Assembly: GCF_001815355.1 (NCBI RefSeq)
Contig: NZ_KV820361.1
Location: 1-64,000 of the forward strand
Direction of reading: 5' to 3'
From: Haemophilus sp. HMSC068C11
GTDB lineage: Bacteria > Pseudomonadota > Gammaproteobacteria > Enterobacterales > Pasteurellaceae
Length of the DNA stretch: 64,000 bases
Shown here: positions 25,640 to 35,205 of the stretch, piece after piece
How the letters are laid out: the number at the start of each line of letters is the position of its first letter
Position numbering within the stretch: position 1 is the first letter of the stretch
Notes under the pieces: model-generated
What the model saw: only the letters and a program-made list of their open reading frames with translations
Database searches by the model: none
Told to the model about the DNA's origin: nothing
Position numbers and translations under genes: made by a program

Positions 25640-27010
25640 ATGATTAGTGTATTTGATATGTTTAAAGTGGGGGTTGGGCCATCCAGCTCCCACACTGTCG
25701 GCCCAATGAAAGCAGGCAAGCAGTTTATTGACGATTTAATCGAACAAGGTAAATTTGATTCGGTCGCGACCTTGCATGTGGATGTGTATGGCTCTCTCTC
25801 AATGACAGGGCTTGGTCATAATACCGATATTGCGATCATCATGGGATTAGCCGGTTATCTACCGCACGATGTAGACATTGATTTAATCCCAACCTTTATC
25901 GACCAGGTTAAACAAACCAAAAAACTGTCGATTGCACAGGGTAAAAAAACGGTTAATTTCGATTGGGATGCCAATATGGTATTCCATAATTCCTTTTTAT
26001 CATTGCATGAAAACGGCATGACAATTACCGCATTAGATGCTGAACGTAATGTGCTTTATCGTCAAACCTATTATTCTATCGGTGGTGGTTTTATCGTAGA
26101 TGAAGCGCATTTTGGTCAAGAGAAAGAGAATCCTATGGCCGTGCCGTATCCTTATCAATATGCTGAAGATATTTTGAAACATTGTCAGGAAAATGGCTTA
26201 ATGCTATCTACGGTGATGATGAGAAATGAGTTAGCATTACGTGATAAAAAAGAGGTTGAAGCACATTTACATAATGTCTGGAAAACCATGAAAGATTGTA
26301 TTGAGCATGGTGTCAATACAGAAGGCGTGTTACCTGGCCCATTAAAAGTTGTGCGTCGTGCGCCGTCACTTTATCGGTTATTGAAAGCCAATAGTAATCG
26401 TCTTGCAAATGATCCAATGCATGTTATCGACTGGGTGAATATGTTTGCCCTTGCGGTAAACGAAGAAAATGCTGCCGGTGGACGTGTCGTGACCGCACCA
26501 ACAAATGGTGCTTGTGGTATTGTGCCGGCTGTGCTTTCTTATTATGAAAAATTCGTAGGCCCTTTAACACAAGATGTGATTGAGCGCTATTTATTAGCTG
26601 CTGGTATGATTGGTTCACTTTATAAGATGAATGCGTCTATTTCTGGTGCAGAAGTTGGCTGCCAAGGTGAAGTGGGCGTGGCATGTTCAATGGCTGCCGC
26701 AGGTTTAACTGAAATCTTAGGCGGTACACCAGTACAAGTGTGTATTGCAGCTGAAATTGCGATGGAACACAATCTGGGCTTAACTTGCGACCCTGTTGGA
26801 GGCCAAGTACAGGTGCCTTGTATTGAACGTAACGCGATTGCTTCAGTGAAAGCAATTAATGCAAGCCGTATGGCATTACGTCGTACCACAAACCCTCGCG
26901 TAACCTTGGATAAAGTGATTGAAACCATGTATGAAACAGGTAAAGACATGAATGCTAAATATCGCGAAACATCGAAAGGTGGCTTAGCGGTGAAAGTGGT
27001 GTGTTCTTAA
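25640..27010 (+). CDS. sdaA: L-serine dehydratase, [4Fe-4S] type
   Basis: 456 residues, the single-chain form. Deaminates L-serine to pyruvate and ammonia. It begins [21 protein letters not shown] (the beta domain substrate loop) and has cysteines for the cluster in [19 protein letters not shown] and [10 protein letters not shown]. Operon partner of sdaC. Confidence 0.97.
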   Translation: MISVFDMFKVGVGPSSSHTVGPMKAGKQFIDDLIEQGKFDSVATLHVDVYGSLSMTGLGHNTDIAIIMGLAGYLPHDVDIDLIPTFIDQVKQTKKLSIAQGKKTVNFDWDANMVFHNSFLSLHENGMTITALDAERNVLYRQTYYSIGGGFIVDEAHFGQEKENPMAVPYPYQYAEDILKHCQENGLMLSTVMMRNELALRDKKEVEAHLHNVWKTMKDCIEHGVNTEGVLPGPLKVVRRAPSLYRLLKANSNRLANDPMHVIDWVNMFALAVNEENAAGGRVVTAPTNGACGIVPAVLSYYEKFVGPLTQDVIERYLLAAGMIGSLYKMNASISGAEVGCQGEVGVACSMAAAGLTEILGGTPVQVCIAAEIAMEHNLGLTCDPVGGQVQVPCIERNAIASVKAINASRMALRRTTNPRVTLDKVIETMYETGKDMNAKYRETSKGGLAVKVVCS

Positions 27011-27024
27011 GATTTCATTGATAA

Positions 27025-27056
27025 TAAAAGAGGGTCATTTTTGACCTCTCTTTTTT
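27025..27056 (+). terminator. Terminator of sdaC-sdaA
   Basis: AAGAGGGTCA and TGACCTCTCTTTTTT form an imperfect stem with a one-base bulge and a strong T run. The facing gene ends at 27055, so it probably serves both. Confidence 0.75.
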
Positions 27057-28146
27057 ATTTCCCTTTCACGTCAATAATAATTACTTCAGACTGTGAACCT
27101 AAGCGCATTGGGATGCCCCAAAAGCCGTAACCCGAAGTGACAAAAACATGTGGATTGCCAATTTTTTCATGACCATAATCCAGACGATATATCATTTTCG
27201 TGATTAAACTAGCGGGGAATACTTGCCCTTTATGCGCATGCCCTGAAACTTGAATATCAAGCGGGAGTGAAGCGTGTTTTTCAATATCCGTTGGACGGTG
27301 ATCTAATAGAATAACCGGTAAGTCAGTATTCACTTGTTTTAATAACGCCTCAGTATTTGGTCTATCGTGAGCAAGATTGTCATTTCGTCCAATCAGTACC
27401 AATTCATTATTTAACGTTAATGTTTCATCTCTTAACACGGTGATACCTGCTTTGCGAATTTCTTGATCAATTCGATCTTGGTCTTCAAATAAATCGTGAT
27501 TGCCTAGTGTGGCATAAACCCCCATTGGAGCCTTGAGTTTTGCCAGATGAGGTTGCATTTTTTCTGCTAAATAGGCATTAACGTTATCGTCCATAATATC
27601 GCCAGGCAGTAAAATGATATCGACCTTTTCCTGCTGCATAATATCAGCCAGTTTATCCAATTCTTTCCCGCCAAATAATTTACCTAAATGGAGATCGCTT
27701 GCCATGCCAATTCGCAATGGTTTAATGGGCTTATCTAGCGTGATTTCATAATGAATAACACGGGTAACATAGGCGTTATACACACTTAAAGTAATGATGC
27801 CAATAAATAAAACGGGGTAAGCAATGCGTAAAGTGCGGTCGATTTTGGGGATGGATTTAGATTTTAGGAAAAGAAAATGAATACCTCCGACGGCAATGCT
27901 CGCAAAGGCTGAAAAAAGAAGCAGCGCGAGCACTAAAGCAATAAGTCGAAATGCCGTAAAAAGCTTTAAAAAATGACAAATAACTAAGACATTAGGAAGC
28001 AAAAAACTGGTAAAAGTGATAGTTCGTCTTGCCTTTTGAGAGAGTGGTTTGTTCAGCCACCAAATCAGCGTTTTATTAAAAATATAAATCAGCAGTTGTA
28101 ACAAAATAATAGCTGCCGTAAATATAAAGTAATAACGAGTTTCCAT
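27055..28146 (-). CDS. Membrane-anchored metallophosphoesterase (YaeI/YkuE type)
   Basis: 363 residues from the ATG at 28146, with AGGA about 8 bases upstream; a TTG two codons earlier is less likely. Four N-terminal hydrophobic spans (residues about 5-25, 45-65, 70-95, 110-130) are followed by a calcineurin-like phosphoesterase domain: ASDLHLGK, LLPGDIMDDN, TLGNHDLF, LDHRPTD and VSGHAHKGQ, which are the five metal-binding blocks. Relatives include B. subtilis YkuE and E. coli YaeI. The natural substrate is unknown; a lipid or envelope phosphoester is plausible because of the membrane anchor. Confidence 0.88.
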   Translation of the reverse strand: METRYYFIFTAAIILLQLLIYIFNKTLIWWLNKPLSQKARRTITFTSFLLPNVLVICHFLKLFTAFRLIALVLALLLFSAFASIAVGGIHFLFLKSKSIPKIDRTLRIAYPVLFIGIITLSVYNAYVTRVIHYEITLDKPIKPLRIGMASDLHLGKLFGGKELDKLADIMQQEKVDIILLPGDIMDDNVNAYLAEKMQPHLAKLKAPMGVYATLGNHDLFEDQDRIDQEIRKAGITVLRDETLTLNNELVLIGRNDNLAHDRPNTEALLKQVNTDLPVILLDHRPTDIEKHASLPLDIQVSGHAHKGQVFPASLITKMIYRLDYGHEKIGNPHVFVTSGYGFWGIPMRLGSQSEVIIIDVKGK

Positions 28147-28281
28147 CTGCAATTCCTAAATAAAAGTGCGGTTGTTTTTGACCCAGTTTTGAAGTGTGGA
28201 ATAATAAATTTCTCTGTTCCCAAAGGCAAATTTTTTCGTTAAAATGCGGCTCGTTTTAGTTTACTTAAGAAGGAAAATCCA

Positions 28282-28611
28282 ATGTTCGGAAAAGGCGGTT
28301 TAGGCGGCTTAATGAAACAAGCCCAACAAATGCAAGAAAAAATGCAAAAAATGCAGGAAGAAATTGCCCAATTAGAAGTAACTGGCGAAAGCGGTGCGGG
28401 TTTAGTAAAAATCACGATTAATGGTGCGCACAACTGCCGTCGTATTGAGATCGATCCTTCTTTAATGGAAGATGACAAAGAAATGTTGGAAGATTTAATC
28501 GCTGCCGCATTCAACGATGCAGTCCGTCGTGCAGAAGAATTGCAAAAAGAAAAAATGGCTTCTGTAACTGCAGGCATGCCATTACCTCCAGGAATGAAAC
28601 TTCCATTTTAA
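28282..28611 (+). CDS. ybaB: Nucleoid-associated protein YbaB/EbfC
   Basis: 109 residues. It has the typical [20 protein letters not shown] helical start with a methionine/glutamine-rich coiled coil and the core [20 protein letters not shown]. The protein binds DNA as a tweezer-shaped dimer. It sits just upstream of recR, as in most gammaproteobacteria. Confidence 0.96.
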   Translation: MFGKGGLGGLMKQAQQMQEKMQKMQEEIAQLEVTGESGAGLVKITINGAHNCRRIEIDPSLMEDDKEMLEDLIAAAFNDAVRRAEELQKEKMASVTAGMPLPPGMKLPF

Positions 28612-28672
28612 TTCATCGGGTGTGTGAGTTTATCGATTCACACACCATCCATTTTCTCCCATCATAAATACT

Positions 28673-29275
28673 ATGCAAAGCAGTCCACTTTTAGAACATC
28701 TTATTGAAAATCTTCGTTGCTTGCCGGGTGTCGGTCCGAAATCAGCGCAGCGTATGGCTTATCATCTTTTACAGCGAAATCGTAGCGGTGGGATGAACCT
28801 AGCACGCGCGTTAACGGAAGCGATGTCTAAAATTGGACATTGTTCACAGTGCCGTGATTTTACCGAAGAGGAAACGTGCAATATTTGTAACAATCCTCGT
28901 CGCCAAAATTCAGGCTTGCTTTGTGTGGTGGAAATGCCAGCGGATATTCAAGCCATTGAGCAAACCGGCCAATTTTCTGGGCGTTATTTTGTCTTAATGG
29001 GGCATTTATCGCCTTTAGATGGTATTGGTCCGAAAGAAATTGGTTTAGATTTATTGCAAAAACGTCTGGTAGAAGAATCTTTCCATGAAGTGATTTTAGC
29101 GACCAATCCAACGGTGGAAGGCGATGCTACAGCTAATTATATTGCTGAAATTTGCCATCAACATAATATTAAAGTGAGCCGTATTGCTCATGGGATCCCT
29201 GTCGGTGGGGAATTAGAAACCGTGGACGGCACTACCTTAACCCATTCTTTCTTAGGTCGTCGTCAGATCGACTAA
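28673..29275 (+). CDS. recR: Recombination protein RecR
   Basis: 200 residues. The helix-hairpin-helix [17 protein letters not shown] is followed by the C4 zinc finger ([16 protein letters not shown]) and a TOPRIM domain ([21 protein letters not shown]). Works with RecF and RecO to load RecA at gaps. Located 61 bases after ybaB and 4 bases before topB. Confidence 0.97.
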   Translation: MQSSPLLEHLIENLRCLPGVGPKSAQRMAYHLLQRNRSGGMNLARALTEAMSKIGHCSQCRDFTEEETCNICNNPRRQNSGLLCVVEMPADIQAIEQTGQFSGRYFVLMGHLSPLDGIGPKEIGLDLLQKRLVEESFHEVILATNPTVEGDATANYIAEICHQHNIKVSRIAHGIPVGGELETVDGTTLTHSFLGRRQID

Positions 29276-29279
29276 TCTT

Positions 29280-31223
29280 ATGCGCCTGTTTATTGCCGAG
29301 AAACCCAGTCTTGGGCGAGCCATTGCCGATGTATTGCCAAAACCTCATCAACGGGGTGATGGTTTTATTAAATGTGGCAATGATGATGTTGTGACTTGGT
29401 GCGTGGGGCATTTGCTCGAACAGGCTGAACCCGATGCCTATGATCCTAAATTCAAACAATGGCGTTTAGAGCATTTACCCATCATTCCTGAAAAGTGGAT
29501 TCTGTTACCGCGAAAAGAAGTCAAAAAACAACTTTCTGTGGTAGAAAAACTCATTCATCAAGCCGATGTTTTAGTTAATGCAGGCGACCCAGATAGAGAA
29601 GGGCAGTTGCTGGTGGATGAAGTGTTCAGCTATGCCAATTTATCAGCGGAAAAACGTGATGGGATTTTGCGTTGTTTGATTAGCGATCTTAACCCAAGTG
29701 CGGTCGAAAAAGCGGTACAAAAACTCCAACCTAATCGTCATTTTATTCCATTGGCTACCTCTGCGCTGGCACGCGCTCGAGCCGATTGGCTTTATGGTAT
29801 CAATATGACTCGCGCTTATACCATTCGCGGTCGCCAAGCGGGTTATGATGGCGTGCTTTCTGTTGGACGAGTGCAAACCCCCGTATTAGGCTTGATTGTG
29901 CGACGTGATTTGGAAATTGAAAATTTCCAACCAAAAGATTTCTATGAAGTGTTGGCGTGGGTAAAAGACGAAAAAACGTCTGAAAATCCGACCGCACTTT
30001 TTTCTGCACTTTGGCAACCAAGTAAAGCTTGCGAAGACTTCCAAGATGAAGATGGACGCGTGCTGTCTTTAGGCTTAGCCGAAAATGTAGTGAAGCGTAT
30101 TACCAATCAACCTGCTGAAGTGACCGAATATGTGGACAAACGCGAGAAAGAAACGGCCCCTTTGCCTTATTCGTTGTCAGCATTGCAGATTGATGCGGCA
30201 AAACGGTTTGGCATGTCAGCGCAAAGTGTGTTGAATACCTGTCAACGTTTATATGAAACCCATCGTTTGATTACTTATCCACGTTCTGATTGTCGTTATT
30301 TGCCGGAAGAGCATTTTGCTGAACGACATAAAGTGATGAATGCGATTTCACAGCATTGTCAGACTTATCAAACTTTGCCATCAGTGGTGGATAGCGAGCA
30401 ACGTAATCGTTGTTGGAATGATAAAAAAGTGGAAGCGCACCATGCAATTATTCCGACGGCTAATACCCGCTCGATAAATTTAAGTATTGATGAACAGCGT
30501 ATTTATGAATTGATTGCACGCCAGTATTTATTGCAATTCTGTCCAGATGCGGAATATCGTAAAAGTAAAATTACCTTAAGTATTGCGGGCGGTACTTTTG
30601 TGGCTCAAGCGCGCAACTTGCAAACCGCGGGTTGGAAAGAATTGCTTGGTAAAGAAGACGAAGATGAAAATCAAGAGCCGCTATTGCCGATCGTGAAGAA
30701 AGGACAGATCCTGTACTGCGAACGAGGTGAAGTGGTGAGTAAAAAAACGCAACCACCGAAACCTTTTACCGATGCGACATTGCTTTCGGCAATGACAGGG
30801 ATTGCGCGCTTTGTGCAAGATAAAGAATTGAAAAAAATTCTGCGCGAAACGGATGGACTTGGCACAGAGGCAACACGCGCAGGCATTATTGAATTGCTGT
30901 TTAAACGAGGCTTTTTGACCAAAAAAGGACGCAATATTCACAGCACAGAAACGGGACGGATCCTGATTTCTGCTTTACCTGATATTGCTACACAACCTGA
31001 TATGACGGCACATTGGGAAGCACAATTAACGGATATCAGTCAAAAACAGGCGAGTTATCAGCAATTTATGTTTACGCTTAATCAAATGTTGCCGGATTTA
31101 GTACGTTTTGTTGATTTCACCGCATTACATCGTCTAAGTCAGATTTCAAAAGGTTTAAGCACACCAGCAACGAAACGAAAAAGAGCGGTCAAAAAATCGG
31201 AAGATTTAAACGCTGAAAATTGA
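29280..31223 (+). CDS. topB: DNA topoisomerase III
   Basis: 647 residues, a type IA enzyme. The TOPRIM start [19 protein letters not shown] and the acidic GDPDREGQL give the metal site; the nucleophile is the Tyr in [31 protein letters not shown] is the conserved gate motif. The tail after residue 600 is short and basic ([10 protein letters not shown]). Cotranscribed with recR. Confidence 0.97.
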   Translation: MRLFIAEKPSLGRAIADVLPKPHQRGDGFIKCGNDDVVTWCVGHLLEQAEPDAYDPKFKQWRLEHLPIIPEKWILLPRKEVKKQLSVVEKLIHQADVLVNAGDPDREGQLLVDEVFSYANLSAEKRDGILRCLISDLNPSAVEKAVQKLQPNRHFIPLATSALARARADWLYGINMTRAYTIRGRQAGYDGVLSVGRVQTPVLGLIVRRDLEIENFQPKDFYEVLAWVKDEKTSENPTALFSALWQPSKACEDFQDEDGRVLSLGLAENVVKRITNQPAEVTEYVDKREKETAPLPYSLSALQIDAAKRFGMSAQSVLNTCQRLYETHRLITYPRSDCRYLPEEHFAERHKVMNAISQHCQTYQTLPSVVDSEQRNRCWNDKKVEAHHAIIPTANTRSINLSIDEQRIYELIARQYLLQFCPDAEYRKSKITLSIAGGTFVAQARNLQTAGWKELLGKEDEDENQEPLLPIVKKGQILYCERGEVVSKKTQPPKPFTDATLLSAMTGIARFVQDKELKKILRETDGLGTEATRAGIIELLFKRGFLTKKGRNIHSTETGRILISALPDIATQPDMTAHWEAQLTDISQKQASYQQFMFTLNQMLPDLVRFVDFTALHRLSQISKGLSTPATKRKRAVKKSEDLNAEN

Positions 31224-31339
31224 TTAAACTTAATACAATTAAGTAAAAAAAATGGGAAAGCGCTTGCGAAAAGTATGAATTTTATATAACATTTGCTCCC
31301 AGTTTTCTTGCGAAATCGCAATTTAGAGAAGAAAGAATA

Positions 31340-31687
31340 ATGTACAATATTTTATTATTTATTTATGTATTAGTTTGTATCGCCTTAATCGGCTTTATCC
31401 TTGTTCAACAAGGTAAAGGTGCGAACGCAGGTGCGTCATTTGGTGGCGGTGCATCAGGTACTATGTTTGGTTCTGCAGGTGCAGGTAACTTTTTAACCCG
31501 TACCAGCGCAATCTTAGCAACTGGCTTTTTTGTGATTGCTTTAGTATTGGGTAATATCAACTCTCACCGTGGTAACGTACAAAAAGGTTCATTTGACGAT
31601 TTATCTCAAACTGCTGAACAAGTTCAACAACAGCAACAACAAGCTGCTCCAGCAGTTGAAAACAAAAATAACGATATTCCGCAATAA
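31340..31687 (+). CDS. secG: Preprotein translocase subunit SecG
   Basis: 115 residues. Two membrane spans (about 3-23 and 52-72) are separated by QQGKGANAGASFGGGASGTMFGSAGAGNFLTR, split here only by function: the glycine-rich cytoplasmic loop typical of SecG. A Gln-rich tail follows. It is upstream of tRNA-Leu, the same order as in related species. Confidence 0.96.
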   Translation: MYNILLFIYVLVCIALIGFILVQQGKGANAGASFGGGASGTMFGSAGAGNFLTRTSAILATGFFVIALVLGNINSHRGNVQKGSFDDLSQTAEQVQQQQQQAAPAVENKNNDIPQ

Positions 31688-31707
31688 GGAATAAAAACAG
31701 AATAAAC

Positions 31708-31793
31708 GCTCTGGTGGTGGAATTGGTAGACACGCTATCTTGAGGGGGTAGTGGCCGCAGGCCGTGCGAGTTCAAGTCTCGCCCAGAGCACCA
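31708..31793 (+). tRNA. tRNA-Leu (GAG)
   Basis: An 86-base class II tRNA with acceptor GCTCTGG/CCAGAGC, anticodon loop TTGAGGG (anticodon GAG), variable arm TGGCCGCAGGCC, T-arm GTTCAAGTC and an encoded CCA. Confidence 0.97.
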
Positions 31794-31800
31794 AATATAA

Positions 31801-31828
31801 ACCGACTTAATTAAGTCGGTTTTTTTTC
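31801..31828 (+). terminator. Terminator after tRNA-Leu
   Basis: ACCGACTTAA and TTAAGTCGGT (31801-31820) form a hairpin followed by eight T. Confidence 0.93.
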
Positions 31829-31920
31829 GCCTAAAATTTGCTTGAATAGCTAGTTATTATCCCCTGTTTTGGTTACAATCTGTCGATTTTCTTTTTCTAG
31901 AAACCCATTAGGAGAGCACT

Positions 31921-33342
31921 ATGAACTTCCCTCAAATCGCCCAGCAAGTGATTGATAAGCTTGGCGGCAAAGACAACATCGCCACAGCAGCACATTGTGC
32001 AACGCGTTTACGTATTGTGCTAAACGATGAAAGCAAAGTGGACAAAGAAGGTATTGATAATATTGACGGCGTGAAAGGGCAGTTTGCTGTCGCTGGTCAA
32101 TATCAAATTATCTTCGGTTCTGGCACGGTAAATAAAGTCCATGCTGAACTCACCAAATTGCTTGGTATCGGCGATGTGAGCAAAGCCGAAGTGGCAGAAG
32201 CAGCGTCAGGTAATCAAAACTTATTGCAACGTTTGGTGAAAGGCTTAGCGGATATTTTCGTGCCAATCATTCCGGCAATTGTCGCAGGTGGTTTGTTAAT
32301 GGGTATTCACTCCATGCTGACAGCGAAAGGTTTCTTCGTTGACGAATTAAGCGTGATTGATATGCACCCAGGTCTTGCGGATTTGGTGGACTTCATTAAT
32401 ACCATTGCGAATGCACCGTTTGTGTTCTTACCGGTATTACTTGGTTTCTCTGCGACCCGTAAATTCGGCGGTAACCCATTCTTAGGGGCGGCTCTTGGAA
32501 TGTTATTAGTTCACCCTGCATTAGCAGATGGTTGGAACTATGCTTTAACCCTTGCGCAAGGCAAAATCCAATACTGGAATGTATTCGGTCTTGAAATTGA
32601 AAAAGTCGGCTATCAAGGTACCGTTATCCCAACATTAGTTTCTGCTTGGATATTAGCAACCTTAGAAAAAACCTTCCGTAAGTTTGTGCCTTCTTACTTA
32701 GATAACCTCATTACCCCATTATTCTCACTCTTTATTGCGGGCTTCTTAGCGTTTACCGTAATCGGTCCAATCGGTCGTGAAGCGGGTTCATTAATTGCTT
32801 CAGGCTTAACTTGGTTATATGACACTTTAGGGTTCGTTGGTGGTGCAATCTTCGGGGCATTCTATGCACCAATCGTTATCACCGGTATGCACCAAACCTT
32901 CATTGCGGTTGAAACACAATTATTAGCTGAAATGGCAAATACAGGCGGTACCTTTATTTTCCCAATCGCCGCAATGTCAAACATCGCACAAGGTGCGGCC
33001 TGTTTAGGTGTGGCAGTGGCATTAAAAGATCCAAAAGTACGCGGTTTAGCGGTGCCATCGGGTATCTCTGCATTATTAGGGATTACTGAACCGGCAATGT
33101 TCGGGGTGAACTTACGTTATCGTCAGGCTTTCTTTGCGGCGATGATTGGCTCAGGCTTAGCGAGTGCCTTTATCGCATTCTTCAATGTAAAAGCCATTGC
33201 ATTAGGCGCAGCAGGTTTCTTAGGTATTCCATCAATTAAACCAGATAGCCTTGCGATGTACAGCATTGGTATGGTGATTTCATTTGTGGTGGCATTCACG
33301 CTTTCAGTCATTTTTGTGAAACGCGCACAAGCAAAAGCCTAA
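31921..33342 (+). CDS. scrA: PTS permease EIIBC, sucrose (ScrA) type
   Basis: 473 residues. The EIIB domain is first, with phosphocysteine C26 in AAHCATRLRIVL and VKGQFAVAGQYQIIFG; an EIIC domain with about ten membrane spans follows (PIIPAIVAGGLL, YAPIVITGMHQTF, GITEPAMFGVNLRYR). Sequence motifs are closest to sucrose permeases of the glucose superfamily, though trehalose and beta-glucoside permeases are related. No EIIA domain is present. No sucrose hydrolase or ScrR regulator lies alongside, so substrate is likely but not certain. Confidence 0.85.
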   Translation: MNFPQIAQQVIDKLGGKDNIATAAHCATRLRIVLNDESKVDKEGIDNIDGVKGQFAVAGQYQIIFGSGTVNKVHAELTKLLGIGDVSKAEVAEAASGNQNLLQRLVKGLADIFVPIIPAIVAGGLLMGIHSMLTAKGFFVDELSVIDMHPGLADLVDFINTIANAPFVFLPVLLGFSATRKFGGNPFLGAALGMLLVHPALADGWNYALTLAQGKIQYWNVFGLEIEKVGYQGTVIPTLVSAWILATLEKTFRKFVPSYLDNLITPLFSLFIAGFLAFTVIGPIGREAGSLIASGLTWLYDTLGFVGGAIFGAFYAPIVITGMHQTFIAVETQLLAEMANTGGTFIFPIAAMSNIAQGAACLGVAVALKDPKVRGLAVPSGISALLGITEPAMFGVNLRYRQAFFAAMIGSGLASAFIAFFNVKAIALGAAGFLGIPSIKPDSLAMYSIGMVISFVVAFTLSVIFVKRAQAKA

Positions 33343-33360
33343 TTGAGATAAAAAAGAAAA

Positions 33361-33387
33361 AGCACGAGTTTAAGCTCGTGCTTTTTT
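33361..33387 (+). terminator. Terminator of the PTS permease gene
   Basis: AGCACGAG (33361-33368) pairs with CTCGTGCT (33375-33382), followed by TTTTT. Confidence 0.9.
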
Positions 33388-33431
33388 GTTTGGAAAAATG
33401 CGTCTAAAAATGACCGCACTTTCAGTGAAAA

Positions 33432-33899
33432 TTAGCCTTCTCGACAGTTTAACCAAGTGCTTTTCATGCCTTGATTATTCTTGTAATACACGGAATTATT
33501 TTCACGAGCGATTAAATCAACATAACTGCCATCAATCGGCTCATAAGAGCGATAAATCACTTCAAAGCGATTTCCTCGTGCATTTAAGGTGCGATTTTCC
33601 ACATGATCAAACGGCACCGCTTTTCCACCATCTAATTGGAAATAAATACCAAAGTTATCTTTCATGCGGCTTTCTCTTGAAAGCGGGAAGTAAGTGGTTA
33701 AATACGAACTAGACCCTGTTTCTGAATTATGGCAAGAATAATAATAACGTTTGTAGTCTTTCGGATTGTTCAATTCCGCTTGGCTAATGTTATTTTTAAG
33801 GTATCGTGTTTTAACGCTTTTCTTTGGTTGTTGTGTTGTTGTACAAGCAAACAAACCTACGAATGCGGCCGTGAGTAATGCTAATTTAAATTTATTCAT
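33432..33899 (-). CDS. Predicted lipoprotein, unknown function
   Basis: 155 residues from the ATG at 33899. This start gives a clean lipoprotein signal, MNKFKLALLTAAFVGLFAC, with lipobox FAC; the longer frame from 34016 has no signal sense. The mature part has a central Tyr-rich segment (DYKRYYYSC) and a C-terminal Cys (WLNCREG) that may pair with it. I do not recognise a family beyond a small Pasteurellaceae-like lipoprotein. Confidence 0.75.
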   Translation of the reverse strand: MNKFKLALLTAAFVGLFACTTTQQPKKSVKTRYLKNNISQAELNNPKDYKRYYYSCHNSETGSSSYLTTYFPLSRESRMKDNFGIYFQLDGGKAVPFDHVENRTLNARGNRFEVIYRSYEPIDGSYVDLIARENNSVYYKNNQGMKSTWLNCREG

Positions 33900-34013
33900 C
33901 GATAAAGTTCCGAGAGTAGAGTGAATGAGAAAGGGAGTATGATAGCGGAAATTGTGCAATATACAAAGGGTAAAGTGCGGTGAGTTTTGAGGCGTTTTTT
34001 TATTGACGTTAGA

Positions 34014-34033
34014 CACACGCTAGGAAGCGTGTG
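34014..34033. repeat. Hairpin at the edge of the DUF4393 locus
   Basis: CACACGCT (34014-34021) and AGCGTGTG (34026-34033) pair around AGGA. It lies 17 bases after the decayed frame on the minus strand and may act as its terminator, although no T run is adjacent. Confidence 0.55.
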
Positions 34034-34049
34034 CCATCATAGGAGGTAT

Positions 34050-34290
34050 CTATACATTATTGATAGTTTTAATATTGCTTTCAATATTGCTTTGAATATC
34101 TGAATCAGGTTTTCCTTGAAAATTTACGGTTCCATTATCAAAGACATTAACGATAAAACCCAGTTGAAATGACAGTTTTTTACATAGATTGGATGGTCTA
34201 CTTTCTTCTACTTTTTTTATGTCTTCTCCTAGCCCTAATGCTAGTATTTGTCTTCTAAAGTGAATAATCGTGGAAGAGTTTTATAAACAT
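34050..34290 (-). pseudogene. Decayed downstream gene of the DUF4393 locus
   Basis: On the minus strand a frame of 76 codons (34280 to 34053, stop 34050) is open after the DUF4393 stop, but has no ATG, GTG or TTG start. It reads HFRRQILALGLGEDIKKVEE and ends GFIVNVFDNGTVNFQGKP plus about 20 residues. An ATG at 34290, overlapping the DUF4393 end in a typical coupled fashion, opens another frame (MFIKLFHDYSL) that stops after 11 codons. A single-base shift would join the two, so this is most simply a small frameshifted partner gene. Function is not recognisable; the strand-turn NGTVNFQGKP is reminiscent of some nucleotide- or RNA-binding toxin domains. Confidence 0.55.
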
Positions 34291-35150
34291 ACTTTACAAA
34301 AGTTTCTCCCTAAAGCAGTTAACTGAATTTTCCCTTTTTTTACAACAATGTCTTTCTTTTTTAGATTGTTTTCTAATTTTTCTTTAATAGAATTTATTGC
34401 ATCAGATGAAGGATTTCCAGTATTTTGGTCAACTACATTTAAAAGATCTAGTATATTTCTAATTTGCTCTTCAATTTCTTTTTCTTGTTTCTTATAAGAT
34501 AAGTATAAGGGATTGGTTCTATGTTTTTCATAAAGTTCATCATTATTTTTATATTCATCATATGAAACATCTATTAGTTTTAGACGAATTAAATTATCAA
34601 TAGAGGGCTCCATCAACTGATTATCCTGACATTCTGGATTACCCAAATATATGTGATTATAGATATCGTTATAACCACCATTTTCATACTCAACACGAAT
34701 TTTAGATATGGTTTCATCTTGTAATGAAGAAAGAAAATATAGATTTTTCGCATCTAGTGGACTTAGCATTTTTATCATTTCGACAAAAGACGGGTGAATA
34801 TTATCGGCTTGAGATTTATTCATTGATGCAGCAATTAAATTAGCAAACATCTCTCTAATTTCATTTTCATCCATATAAAATTTAGCGGACTCTAATGCAG
34901 GACCAACTACACTTAGTTTAGGTTCCTGTAAATTCTCATTTGGAATTACTTGAATTTTTTGTTCAAGATCTTTTTTTAACTTTTCTAGTTTGATTGTTTG
35001 TCGTAATCTTAATTCTTGGACTTTTTCATCCCATTTATGGCCATACGCACAATACCAAATATCATTTAATGTTTGGATAATACCTTTTGATGCTCCAGTA
35101 GCAATATCTTTTCCGACTGCTACAGCAGCTGTAGATAGAGGATCTGTCAT
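34281..35150 (-). CDS. DUF4393 (Abi-alpha type) protein
   Basis: 289 residues, cytoplasmic. The N-terminus is small-residue rich (STAAVAVGKDIATGASKGII), followed by the DUF4393 core: VGPALESAKFYMDENEIREM with FANLIAASMN, HPSFVEMIKMLSPLDAKNL, and the end LTALGRNFCKVCL. The family was named for abortive-infection proteins and occurs in defence regions, but few members are tested. AT-rich, without uptake signals, and placed between two backbone genes, so it looks acquired. A decayed frame follows. Confidence 0.8.
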   Translation of the reverse strand: MTDPLSTAAVAVGKDIATGASKGIIQTLNDIWYCAYGHKWDEKVQELRLRQTIKLEKLKKDLEQKIQVIPNENLQEPKLSVVGPALESAKFYMDENEIREMFANLIAASMNKSQADNIHPSFVEMIKMLSPLDAKNLYFLSSLQDETISKIRVEYENGGYNDIYNHIYLGNPECQDNQLMEPSIDNLIRLKLIDVSYDEYKNNDELYEKHRTNPLYLSYKKQEKEIEEQIRNILDLLNVVDQNTGNPSSDAINSIKEKLENNLKKKDIVVKKGKIQLTALGRNFCKVCL

Positions 35151-35205
35151 AATATAATTTCTCCTTAAGGGTTATCTTTAAATACAATAAAACTAATGTA
35201 AGTTT

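Noticed and set aside
34281..34283. Programmed stop read-through joining DUF4393 to the downstream frame
   Set aside because: The stop is TAA in a poor read-through context, and DUF4393 already ends at its usual place; a frameshifted second gene is simpler.
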